DNA of 38,281 nucleotides from Arthrobacter sp. ISL-30 (GTDB lineage Bacteria; Actinomycetota; Actinomycetes; Actinomycetales; Micrococcaceae): positions 1-38,281 of the forward strand of contig NZ_JAGGPK010000023.1 in NCBI RefSeq assembly GCF_018613855.1, written 5' to 3'. A model generated the notes under the pieces. It was not told where the DNA came from and did no database searches. It saw nothing but the letters and a program-made list of their open reading frames with translations. This document shows, piece after piece, positions 1 through 7,205 of the stretch (position 1 is its first letter; each line of letters begins with the position of its first letter). Both the position numbers and the translations under genes were made by a program.

Positions 1-24
1 CTGGGCCAGGATCCCCGCCCATAA

Positions 25-408
25 CCACGTCCTGGAACGCTCACGCTGGCGCCGAAAACACCAACACCGGGCCCGAGAACACCACTACCGGGCCCGCGGA
101 TCAACCCGACAAACGCGACTGTAGTACTATGGGACGAAGCACTCCACAAAGCATTTCCCCACCTGCGTCGAACACCACGCGAACTAGAGCGTGCAGTAGA
201 GGGTGTCTACCACCTAAGGAACCGGGTGGCCCACCTGGAACCCATCGTCAACAGCAATGTCCGTGCACAACTTACCAACATGCGAACAGTCATCGGCGCC
301 ATAGACCCGCAACTACTCTCCTGGTTCACAAGCACAGAACGCATCAGCCCCACACTCACGCTGCGCCCCTCCACCGCTTCTAAGGCCCGCAAGACAGAAC
401 ACACTTGA
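25..408 (+). pseudogene. Abi-like HEPN protein, C-terminal remnant
   Basis: The frame read from position 25 to the TGA at 406-408 ends in a recognisable Abi-family C-terminus. It has a segment LWDEALHKAFPH, then RNRVAHLEPI, which carries the R-x4-H signature of HEPN RNase-like domains, and then a helix ending in WF. Abi-like proteins are implicated in abortive phage defence and are usually 200-300 residues long. Here an in-frame stop lies at 22-24 and there is no start codon with a ribosome binding site before the homologous part, so the N-terminal half is missing or out of frame. The first ~30 codons are proline- and threonine-rich and look unrelated to the family. I read this as a decayed remnant, although the gene could continue out of frame beyond the window edge. 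Confidence 0.5.
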
Positions 409-565
409 ACGACGCTGCCCCGGCACGTCCCAGGCCCAGAGGTCCTTGCCTTAACCGCTTGCCCGAGTTTCGAGCAGATTCACAGCAACAATGCGAACAA
501 CGCTGCCACTCCAAACATTGGCACCAAGCCCATGAAAGTGCCGTCCGACAGCACAAAAAGCAGAC

Positions 566-592
566 TTAAGTGTTGACACTGTCAACACTTAA
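566..592. promoter_or_regulatory. Perfect 27-bp palindrome, likely operator
   Basis: The arm TTAAGTGTTGAC (566-577) is followed by a 3-nt spacer and its exact reverse complement (581-592). The core AGTGTTGAC matches the GAGTGTTRAC half-sites near the transketolase cassette at 3642-3678 and 7143-7152. It probably binds the same or a related regulator, but no clear gene lies immediately downstream on either strand. Confidence 0.55.
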
Positions 593-940
593 TTTGGCCG
601 GACAAATGAAGCAAACGCGGTCCTGCTCTGCCCGACCGGAAGAAGGCCTCCGAGAATTTCCGCGTCAGTTCGCCAGGTCATGTCGTACCCGTAACTATGA
701 ACCATGAATAGGTGTTGGCCACCCACGGCCACCCCGACAGAACTGGAACGAGGAAGCGCATAACCCCAGTACAGAGCAGGCGGAGGGCCTACCAGCCAGG
801 GCACTGAACCCGCTACCCACACACCTGAATAGGCTACCGCGGCGGCCAGGCCACAGCCCGCGAACGAACCCGTTAGAAGACGCGACCGCAAGCTTTGTCA
901 ACACGTCAAAGCAAAATCGCTCCTGACGAGGGAATACGTC

Positions 941-963
941 GTGCCCGAGGTGGGACTCGAACC
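941..963 (-). other. tRNA 3'-end fragment, possible attachment site
   Basis: On the minus strand this reads as a T-loop (TTCGAGT), the 3' side of the T-stem (CCCAC) and a 3' acceptor strand (CTCGGGC) followed by AC. The 5' side of the T-stem and everything before it are missing, because the bases upstream cannot pair with CCCAC. A lone tRNA 3' end is what remains as an att site when an element integrates into a tRNA gene. A GCCCGAG acceptor partner would fit several tRNAs, including leucine tRNAs. No integrase is visible in the window. Confidence 0.45.
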
Positions 964-1056
964 AGATTTCAGCCCCTGTAAATACTGGGAACTCCAGAAA
1001 ACATCCCGAGTCCGAGCCAGTCCGGCCGATGTACGACCCAGTCCGAAGCGAAAAGT

Positions 1057-1071
1057 GTGTACATTGTACAC
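1057..1071. promoter_or_regulatory. 15-bp palindrome, possible operator
   Basis: GTGTACA and TGTACAC flank a single T, giving a perfect 7-bp inverted repeat. It is too short for a terminator and has the form of a dimeric regulator site. No downstream gene can be assigned with confidence. Confidence 0.3.
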
Positions 1072-1486
1072 GCCTTTCTTTTGCCCATTTTGCTGCACCA
1101 TCCATGCGACTGCCCGCGTCTCTCGGGAGGCGCGGCAGTTTTACGTTCAGCCGAGATCCGGACCGGCGATCCCGCCAGCGCTTTGTAGACCCAGTAGCTG
1201 GCAGCGTATGTGTGGACTCTAAATGAATCACGATGGTTCTTCCTCCCTTCAGACATTTCATGGGCTGAAATGCGGGAGGTCGCGTGGCTGCACGCAGGGC
1301 AGTCTTGGCGGGAGTCTCGTGAAATGGCTGAACGCCGCGAGCCTGCGCCCGTGGCCCGCGGGAAATAACGGCGCTCTGATTGCGGCTGTCGCGATCCTCT
1401 CCTCGACTGCAGCGGTCGAAGCTGGCCGGATCACGCATTGTCCGCGCGATCGTAATCTCTCCATGAGTAGCCGACGGGGACGCACT

Positions 1487-1804
1487 TCATCTGCCTGCTT
1501 GGTGGACCCTTCTGTATTGGAGCTGCGAGGGTGAAATCGAGAGTTCGTAGCCTGCAGATTTTTCGATCATGATTCTTCGGTCATTTCCGTGGGCCGCTAT
1601 CCAGGCGGTTTCACCGGATGGCGATGCGTCTTCCACGACGCCTGTCCGGAGGAATCGTCCGTCATGCCGGACATCGACGACGCCACCGACCAACCTATGC
1701 CATTCGGAAAAGGGATACGACCGTTCTAGGACGGCACCGTCCCGTCCTTGTATGAGGGTTTCGCGATGGCCAGGAACGTACTTCCGGAGGTTTGCGGGTT
1801 GCAT
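1487..1804 (-). CDS. Hypothetical small protein, 105 aa
   Basis: This 105-residue frame has normal codon use for a high-GC actinobacterium and a balanced composition. Its middle part reads VRHDGRFLRTGVVEDA, followed by ETAWIAAHG. It resembles small actinobacterial proteins of unknown role, found on chromosomes, plasmids and phages, that pair a 'DGR-x-RTG-x-VE' strand with a 'W-x-AA-x-G' strand. No signal peptide or membrane segment is visible. An AAAGG sits about 12 nt before the ATG, which is a weak ribosome binding site. It lies upstream of and on the same strand as the dehydrogenase gene but is not part of that operon. No function is assigned. It could be a chance frame, but its composition argues against that. 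Confidence 0.45.
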   Translation of the reverse strand: MQPANLRKYVPGHRETLIQGRDGAVLERSYPFSEWHRLVGGVVDVRHDGRFLRTGVVEDASPSGETAWIAAHGNDRRIMIEKSAGYELSISPSQLQYRRVHQAGR

Positions 1805-1961
1805 TTTCTGTCTCAGCCTTTTGTGAAGTGGTCAGGGGCCAGACGACCGACACCAGCGCAGGGGCCGCCACGACGATCAGCCGTTTCCTCTTAAACGGCG
1901 ACTATGCAGCGACCGTCAGAGCCACCCGGCTCAATGTGCGCCCCGCTGATTGGGAAGGCTT

Positions 1962-2738
1962 CTAATGCATGTGGCTTCCGCCGTTGATGTCGATCGTCGT
2001 GCCCGTGAGGTAGGCAGAGTCCTCCGAGGACAGGAACGTGATCACGGCGGCGATTTCTTCGGTGGTGGCGTTCCGGCCCACGGGAATGCTCGCGTTGATG
2101 GCGGCTTCCTGCTCCTCGGTGCTGCCCACGCGGATGTTGGTGTCCACGGCACCGGGAGTGATGGCGTTGACGGTCACGCCTGTGCTTCCGATTTCGCGGG
2201 CGAGGGCCTTGGTGAAGCCCAGGATCGCTGCCTTCGCGGCGGAGTAGGGAACCTTGCCGAAGACACCGCCGCCACGCTGCGCGGAAACTGAGGACATGTT
2301 GATGATCCGGCCCCAGCCGTTGGCGATCATGCCAGGCAGGAACGCCTTGGTGACCAGGTAAGTGCCGGTGGAGTTCACGGCCATGACCTTGTTCCACAGC
2401 TCCAGCGTGGTTTCCAGGAACGCAACGGGAGAAGTGATGCCTGCGATGTTGGCGAGGGCTCCGACTGCCGGAAGGGTACCGGCGCTCACCTCGGCCGCTA
2501 CAGCCTTGTACGCGGCGTTGACGGAATCCTCGCTGGCGACGTCGATCTCGTGGCCGAAGGCAGGGACGGTGAACTCGCTGCCGATCTCCGCGGCGACCTT
2601 GGCGGACTTTTCGCCGTCGAGGTCCAGGATCACCACGGCCCAGCCTTCGTTGGCGTAGCGGCGGGCGGTGGTGATGCCGATGCCCCGGTCCGAGGTTGCT
2701 CCGGTGAGGACGGCGGTGCGCTGGATGGTAGTGGTCAT
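1962..2738 (-). CDS. Short-chain dehydrogenase/reductase (SDR)
   Basis: This 258-residue classical SDR is an NAD(P)-dependent oxidoreductase, most likely acting on a polyol, sugar or hydroxy acid. The N-terminus carries the Rossmann signature (TGATSDRGIG, residues ~9-18), then an NIAG motif. The active site is a serine in the MSSVSAQ strand followed by YSAAK, the Tyr-x3-Lys pair. ITPGAVDT and INGG near the end are also typical. I chose the ATG at 2738 because AAGGAG lies just before it; a longer reading would add ~50 residues unlike the family. It follows the isomerase gene by 31 bp on the same strand, so the two are probably co-transcribed. The substrate is not evident from the sequence. Confidence 0.88.
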   Translation of the reverse strand: MTTTIQRTAVLTGATSDRGIGITTARRYANEGWAVVILDLDGEKSAKVAAEIGSEFTVPAFGHEIDVASEDSVNAAYKAVAAEVSAGTLPAVGALANIAGITSPVAFLETTLELWNKVMAVNSTGTYLVTKAFLPGMIANGWGRIINMSSVSAQRGGGVFGKVPYSAAKAAILGFTKALAREIGSTGVTVNAITPGAVDTNIRVGSTEEQEAAINASIPVGRNATTEEIAAVITFLSSEDSAYLTGTTIDINGGSHMH

Positions 2739-2769
2739 GATGCTCCTTGTTTTTTTGATGTTGGCGTCT

Positions 2770-3600
2770 TCAGATGAGGTCGGTGATGAAGCTGGCAGCT
2801 TTGGCTGCGGCAGCCGGACGATCCTGATGGGTGATGTCCCGGGTTTCCAGTTCGAGGGAGAAGTGGCCGGTGTAGCCGTGCGCTGCAAGCGATCGCAGCC
2901 CGGCGGCGAAATCAGCCTGGCCGTTGCCGATGCTGAGGTGGATATTGCCTGGCACGGCGTCCCGCAGGTGGACGTGCGAAATTCGGCCTTTATGCCGTTC
3001 GACGTACTCGAGGGGATTCTCGCCGGCGGCCACGATGTGACTGAAGTCCATCACAATGCCGACCTTGGATCCCGCCAGTCGCCGGGCGAGGAGTTCTGCG
3101 CGTTCCAAGTTCCAGCAGAATCGGAGGAAGTGCAGGGATTCCGTCCAGAGTTCGACGCCGAACTCGGCAGCCCGCCGCCCGGCGTGGATCAACTGCGCCG
3201 CGATGGCGTCCAGATCCTCGTCAACGCTTCGGACCGGCTCGTGGCCCAAGGCACCGCAGGGAAGGACCAGCGCCTTCGCACCGATATTCGCGGTGAGGGT
3301 GAGTAGGGCATCAAGATGTCGATCGCGGGCAGCTTGCTGGCCGACGTCGAGCACTGCGTTGAGGTCTCCTATATCACCGTTGACGGAGCGCACCCGGAGT
3401 CCGAATGCAGCCACCTTGTCCGCCACCGCAGTGACGGCCTCCGCATCAGGTTCATAGGGTACGTGGTCACAGACCCCGGGAAGGGCTCCGAGGTCGAGCT
3501 CCTCAAAGCCCAAGCCGCCAAGCGTGTGCAGAGCCGTGGACAAAGCCTGGTGGCGGAAGCTGATGGATGAGCATCCGAGCCTGGAATGGAACATCGTCAT
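2770..3600 (-). CDS. Sugar phosphate isomerase/epimerase-like TIM-barrel protein
   Basis: This 276-residue member of the xylose-isomerase-like TIM-barrel superfamily (hydroxypyruvate isomerase and AP-endonuclease-2 type) probably isomerises or epimerises a small hydroxy-ketone or sugar. Likely metal ligands can be seen in order: Glu in ELWTESLH, Asp and His in VMDFSHI, the HVHLRD strand, and Glu in SLELETRD. GFEELDLG near the N-terminus is typical of the barrel's first strands. The ATG at 3600 is preceded by AGAGGA; an ATG two codons in is the alternative. It is the first gene of the leftward operon, followed by the SDR, and is driven by the promoter at 3629-3657. The same fold also serves dehydroshikimate dehydratases, so the chemistry stays open. 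Confidence 0.75.
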   Translation of the reverse strand: MTMFHSRLGCSSISFRHQALSTALHTLGGLGFEELDLGALPGVCDHVPYEPDAEAVTAVADKVAAFGLRVRSVNGDIGDLNAVLDVGQQAARDRHLDALLTLTANIGAKALVLPCGALGHEPVRSVDEDLDAIAAQLIHAGRRAAEFGVELWTESLHFLRFCWNLERAELLARRLAGSKVGIVMDFSHIVAAGENPLEYVERHKGRISHVHLRDAVPGNIHLSIGNGQADFAAGLRSLAAHGYTGHFSLELETRDITHQDRPAAAAKAASFITDLI

Positions 3601-3628
3601 TGATCCTCTTTTGAAAGTGATAACCACC

Positions 3629-3657
3629 ACAGTACGAGGTCGAGTGTTAACCGTCAA
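3629..3657 (-). promoter_or_regulatory. Leftward promoter of the isomerase-SDR operon
   Basis: On the minus strand a -35 box TTGACG (3657-3652) is followed by a 17-nt spacer and a -10 box TACTGT (3634-3629). The spacer contains the operator half-site at 3642-3651, so a bound regulator would block RNA polymerase. The start codon is at 3600. Confidence 0.55.
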
Positions 3658-3678
3658 CTTATGAGGTTGAGTGTTGAC
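3642..3678 (+). promoter_or_regulatory. Tandem GAGTGTTRAC operator half-sites
   Basis: GAGTGTTAAC (3642-3651) and GAGTGTTGAC (3669-3678) lie 27 bp apart in the divergent region between the isomerase gene and the permease gene. CCGTCAACTT after the first copy gives a partial inverted arm. The same 10-mer occurs inverted at 7143-7152 before the GntR gene, and a perfect palindromic version is at 566-592. These are probably the sites of the GntR regulator at 7206-7865. Confidence 0.55.
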
Positions 3679-3776
3679 ACTGATCATGAGGCAGGTCACA
3701 CTGAAACCATCTGTTGTTAACGGTCGACCGCGGGAAGCGCTAAAGCGCCTGTCGCATTTCGAAAGGTATTCACCAA

Positions 3777-5132
3777 ATGAGCAATGAAGCTCTAACCATG
3801 CGCGGGCCGGTGCACGGCACCAAGGACGCCAAGCGGGTCGCCATCGGCTCCGGCGTCGGCGCCGTGATCGAAACCTATGACTTCATCGGTTTCGGCACAG
3901 CAGCTGCCCTGTACTTCGGCGCAGCGTTCTTCCCTACAGGGGATCCCGTCACGGGTACGCTTGCGGCCTTCGCGACCCTCGGCGTCGGTTTTGCCGCGCG
4001 ACCTCTGGGCGGCATCATCGGCGGTCACCTCGGTGACAAGGTCGGCCGCAAGCCCGTCCTGGTCGCCTCCCTGATCCTCATGGGCGTTGCCACGTTCCTG
4101 ATCGGCTTGCTTCCCACTTACAGCCAGGTGGGCTTGCTGGCGCCCGCGCTGCTGGTGTTCGTGCGGATCGTCCAGGGCCTGGCGTTCGGGGCTGAATGGG
4201 GCGGGGCCATCCTGATGAGCTACGAGCACGCCCCTTGGAAGTCGAAGGGCAAGTTCACCGGTATCGTGCAGGCCGGCTTCCCCGTGGGTCTGCTGCTGGC
4301 AAACCTCGTGTTCCTCGTCAGCGTAAACCTTGGTGGCGAACTCGCCTGGCGGATACCGTTCCTGGCCAGCATCGTCCTGGTGGGCGTCGGCCTCATCATC
4401 CGCTCCAAGGTCCCCGAGTCCCCCGTCTTCGACGAGGTCAAGGACAGCGGCGCCATCGTGAAGGCGCCCATCGTTGAGGTCATCAAGACCGACTGGCGCA
4501 ACATCGTCCGGGGCATCGGCCTGCGTGTTGCCGAAACGGCCGGCTACGCCGTGTCCATCACGTACATGATTTCCTACCTGCACACCGAGCAGCTCGCCGA
4601 CAAGAGCCAGACGCTCATCGCCCTTTGCATCGCTTCCGCCATCGGCATCTTCGCTACCGCTGCCTGGGCCCGCCTCACAGACAAGATCGGCCGCCGACCC
4701 GTCTACGTCTGGTCCTGCACCTTCGCCCTCCTGTTCGGCATCCCTATGTTCCTGCTGGTCAACACGGGCCTGTTCATATTCATCATCGCCACCATCGTCA
4801 TCTCCTACGCCGTCTGCCAGAACTCCCTCGCAGGAGCACAGGGTCCGTGGTTCCCGGAGCTGTTCCAGGCTAAGACCCGTGCCTCGGGAGCCTCGCTGGC
4901 CTACCAGATCTCCGCCATGGTCTCCGGCTTCACCCCGTTCGTCACCACCTTGCTGTTCGTCAGCTTCGGCTGGGTTGGCCCCGCAGCGCTGTTCAGCATT
5001 TACGCGGCCATTGGTCTCTGGGCAGCCGTCGCCACGCGGGAAACCTGGGGCAGGCGGGAGCGTGAACTGGCTGATGAGGCCACGAAAAGTACTCCCGCCT
5101 CCGTAGCCGCCCAGCACCAGACCGCATCCTAG
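3777..5132 (+). CDS. MFS transporter, metabolite:H+ symporter (MHS) type
   Basis: This 451-residue inner-membrane permease has about 12 hydrophobic segments. It belongs to the MHS branch of the major facilitator superfamily, whose members import organic acids and osmolytes such as shikimate, citrate, 2-oxoglutarate, proline and betaine with protons. Family marks are IETYDF near residue 30, RPLGG followed by GHLGDKVGRKP between segments 2 and 3, GAEWGG in segment 4, and VPESP before the central loop; a second GRRP loop follows segment 8. GAAAGG ~10 nt before the ATG supports the start. It opens the rightward operon leading into the split transketolase and so probably imports that pathway's substrate, which suggests an acidic or zwitterionic compound rather than a plain sugar. 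Confidence 0.85.
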   Translation: MSNEALTMRGPVHGTKDAKRVAIGSGVGAVIETYDFIGFGTAAALYFGAAFFPTGDPVTGTLAAFATLGVGFAARPLGGIIGGHLGDKVGRKPVLVASLILMGVATFLIGLLPTYSQVGLLAPALLVFVRIVQGLAFGAEWGGAILMSYEHAPWKSKGKFTGIVQAGFPVGLLLANLVFLVSVNLGGELAWRIPFLASIVLVGVGLIIRSKVPESPVFDEVKDSGAIVKAPIVEVIKTDWRNIVRGIGLRVAETAGYAVSITYMISYLHTEQLADKSQTLIALCIASAIGIFATAAWARLTDKIGRRPVYVWSCTFALLFGIPMFLLVNTGLFIFIIATIVISYAVCQNSLAGAQGPWFPELFQAKTRASGASLAYQISAMVSGFTPFVTTLLFVSFGWVGPAALFSIYAAIGLWAAVATRETWGRRERELADEATKSTPASVAAQHQTAS

Positions 5133-5178
5133 AGCGGCCCCCACGTCCTCGTACCGCCACAGCTTGAAAGGGAGAATC

Positions 5179-6078
5179 GTGATTCTCGCTCAGGAAACAC
5201 AAACACCAAACCGAACACCGGACGACGCCGGGGAACGCCTTCAAAAGGTCAGTCGCGCCGCCTACCGGATCCGGCACCATGCCCTCACCATGGGGGAGGT
5301 CCAGGGCCAGGGGTACGTCGGGCAGGCTCTTGGAGCGGCGGACATGCTGGCCGCAGTGTATGCGGACCAACTGCGGTTCCGCGCAGACGACCCCGAATGG
5401 GAGGAACGGGACCGATTCCTGCTCTCCACAGGCCACTACGCCATCGGACACTACGCAGCCCTTGCCGAAGCCGGGATCATTCCAGTCAAGGAACTTGAGA
5501 CGTACGGCTCAGACGACTCGCGCCTGCCGATGTCCGGGATGTCCACCTATACCCCAGGCATGGAAATCTCCGGCGGGTCCCTCGGCCACGGGCTGACCAT
5601 CGCCGTCGGGATGGCCCTTGGCCTGCGCTACCAGGGCTCGACGGCGAGGATCTACAACTTCCTCTCAGACGGCGAACTGGACGAAGGCTCCACCTGGGAG
5701 GCAGCCATGGGCGCGCACCACCATCAGCTGGGCAACCTCACGGCGATGGTGGACATCAATGCCCTGCAGGCGGACGGCAGGACTGACACTGTGCTCCGCA
5801 CCGAACCGGTCACCGAGAAGTGGGAGGCCTTCGGCTGGCACACGCAGCGGGTCGACGGGAATGACATGGCAGCCCTGCTGGCGGCGTTCGACAACGCAGC
5901 AAGTCAGGCGGCCGCCGTCGGACGTCCCTCCGTAATCCTGTGCGACACGAAGGTGGGCCGCGGCGTGCCGCTGCTGGAAGACCGAGAGAAGGCGCACTTC
6001 ATGCGAATTGAGGAACACGAATGGCAGCTCTGCCGGCAGCAACTGACAGCAGGATTTGAAAGGACGGCCGGCAAATGA
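5179..6078 (+). CDS. Transketolase, N-terminal (TPP-binding) subunit
   Basis: This 299-residue protein covers only the pyrophosphate-binding half of transketolase; a normal one-chain enzyme is over 600 residues. The thiamine diphosphate motif is SDGELDEGSTWEAA, followed ~18 residues later by VDIN. GGSLGHGL and the early HHALTMG segment are typical. I chose GTG 5179 because AAGGGAG lies 4 nt before it, rather than the TTG at 5164. The TGA overlaps the next gene's ATG (ATGA), so the two halves are translationally coupled. Split transketolases of this kind occur in specialised routes such as apulose-4-phosphate or sulfosugar cleavage, but no kinase is present here. The real ketose donor is unknown. 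Confidence 0.88.
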   Translation: MILAQETQTPNRTPDDAGERLQKVSRAAYRIRHHALTMGEVQGQGYVGQALGAADMLAAVYADQLRFRADDPEWEERDRFLLSTGHYAIGHYAALAEAGIIPVKELETYGSDDSRLPMSGMSTYTPGMEISGGSLGHGLTIAVGMALGLRYQGSTARIYNFLSDGELDEGSTWEAAMGAHHHQLGNLTAMVDINALQADGRTDTVLRTEPVTEKWEAFGWHTQRVDGNDMAALLAAFDNAASQAAAVGRPSVILCDTKVGRGVPLLEDREKAHFMRIEEHEWQLCRQQLTAGFERTAGK

Positions 6079-7067
6079 GCACCGCCATCGCACCCAAACT
6101 AAAAACATCGGCCATGATCGCGTCCTTCGCGGACCCCGGCCAGAAAACCGCATCCGCGCCGTTCGGCCACGCCCTGGTGAAGGCCGCGCAGGAAAACGAC
6201 AGGATCGTCGGCCTGACCGCGGACCTGGGCAAATACACGGACATGCACATCTTCGCCCAGGCATTTCCCGAACGGTTCTTCCAGATGGGCATGGCTGAGC
6301 AACTGTTGTTCGGCGCCGCGGCAGGCTTGGCTGAGACCGGCCTGGTACCGTTCGCTTCCACCTACTCCGTGTTCGCTGCCCGCCGCGCCTACGACTTCCT
6401 GTGCCTGGACAGCGCCGAACCCAACCTCAACGTAAACATCGTGGGCGGGCTCCCTGGCCTCACCACCGGCTACGGGCCGAGCCATCAGGCCACCGAGGAC
6501 ATGGCGATCTTCCGCGGCATGCCGAACCTGACCATTGTGGACCCCTGCGATTCAGTGGACATCGAGCAGTCAGTCCCCCAGCTTGCCGCCAGCGATGGAC
6601 CCACGTACCTGCGGCTACTCCGTGGCAACGTCCCCACTGTCCTTGACGAGTACGACTACACCTTCGAACTCGGCAAGGCAAAGGTCCTGCGCGGCGGCAA
6701 CGACGTCGTGTTCATCTCCAGTGGCCTGATGACGATGCGCGCCCTGCAGGCTGCAAAGGCTCTGGAGGCACACAAGGTGGACGTCGCCGTCGTCCACGCC
6801 CCCACCATCAAGCCGTTCGACGCAGAAACGATTCTGGCCGAACTCAACACGGACCGGCTGGCCATTACTCTTGAGAATCACAGCGTGGTCGGAGGCCTAT
6901 TTGAAACCGTTGCTTCGTCAATAGTCACGGCCGGGCTGGGTAAGCGGGTAGTGCCCGTGGCGCTGCCGGACGAGTTCCTGGATGCCGGCGCCCTTCCTAC
7001 CCTGCACGAACGGTACGGCCTGTCCGTTGAGCGGATCGCGGCGAAGGTCCTGGCCGAACTCAGCTAG
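6075..7067 (+). CDS. Transketolase, C-terminal (pyrimidine-binding) subunit
   Basis: This 330-residue partner of the preceding gene supplies the pyrimidine-binding and C-terminal transketolase domains. The catalytic glutamate that activates thiamine is in MGMAEQ (residues ~75-80), followed by GAAAGLAETG and ASTYSVF. PSHQATED and a conserved C-terminal ENHSVVGG segment are also present. It starts at the ATG that overlaps the stop of the first subunit. Together the two form an alpha2beta2-type enzyme that moves a two-carbon ketol unit between sugars. A hairpin follows 22 bp after the stop, ending the permease-transketolase operon before the regulator gene. Confidence 0.88.
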   Translation: MSTAIAPKLKTSAMIASFADPGQKTASAPFGHALVKAAQENDRIVGLTADLGKYTDMHIFAQAFPERFFQMGMAEQLLFGAAAGLAETGLVPFASTYSVFAARRAYDFLCLDSAEPNLNVNIVGGLPGLTTGYGPSHQATEDMAIFRGMPNLTIVDPCDSVDIEQSVPQLAASDGPTYLRLLRGNVPTVLDEYDYTFELGKAKVLRGGNDVVFISSGLMTMRALQAAKALEAHKVDVAVVHAPTIKPFDAETILAELNTDRLAITLENHSVVGGLFETVASSIVTAGLGKRVVPVALPDEFLDAGALPTLHERYGLSVERIAAKVLAELS

Positions 7068-7089
7068 AGCCAGCGACACGAACAACACG

Positions 7090-7127
7090 AGAAGTGCGGA
7101 ACCTGTACCTGCAGGTTCCGCACTTCT
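7090..7127 (+). terminator. Strong hairpin after the transketolase operon
   Basis: A perfect 16-bp stem (7090-7105 with 7112-7127) encloses a 6-nt loop directly after the transketolase stop. There is no run of T after it, so it may be a weak or factor-assisted terminator or an RNA-stabilising end. Confidence 0.6.
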
Positions 7128-7142
7128 GACGTAGACTCAACA

Positions 7143-7152
7143 GTTAACACTC
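7143..7152 (-). promoter_or_regulatory. GAGTGTTAAC half-site before the GntR gene
   Basis: The minus strand reads GAGTGTTAAC, identical to the half-site at 3642-3651. A second related element with TTGACA is at 7165-7170. The position upstream of the regulator gene suggests autoregulation. Confidence 0.45.
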
Positions 7153-7205
7153 GTGCGCCAACGGTTGACATTGGGCATCGAATCCAACGACATAGGGGAA
7201 ACACC

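Larger units (their letters stand above)
409..1486. other. Gene-poor stretch with palindromes and a tRNA 3' end
   Basis: No open frame here has convincing coding character. Overlapping frames on both strands are arginine- and serine-rich and typical of high-GC noise. One minus-strand frame (589-891) starts with a hydrophobic segment but begins with TTG and has no clear ribosome binding site. The stretch does hold a perfect 27-bp palindrome, the 3' end of a tRNA gene and a 15-bp palindrome, each listed separately. Confidence 0.5.

Noticed and set aside
589..891. Minus-strand frame of 100 codons with a hydrophobic N-terminus
   Set aside because: It starts with TTG, has no clear ribosome binding site and resembles no family; listed only as part of the gene-poor stretch.
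941..1222. Plus-strand frame starting over the tRNA fragment
   Set aside because: Its first codons are the antisense of a tRNA 3' end, a well-known source of false genes.
695..1438. Long minus-strand frame of 247 codons
   Set aside because: Arginine- and serine-rich throughout, crosses the tRNA fragment and both strands' noise frames, and has no recognisable motif.
3792..5144. Minus-strand frame of 450 codons opposite the permease gene
   Set aside because: Shadow frame rich in Asp, Gly and Glu; the plus strand has clear MHS permease motifs.
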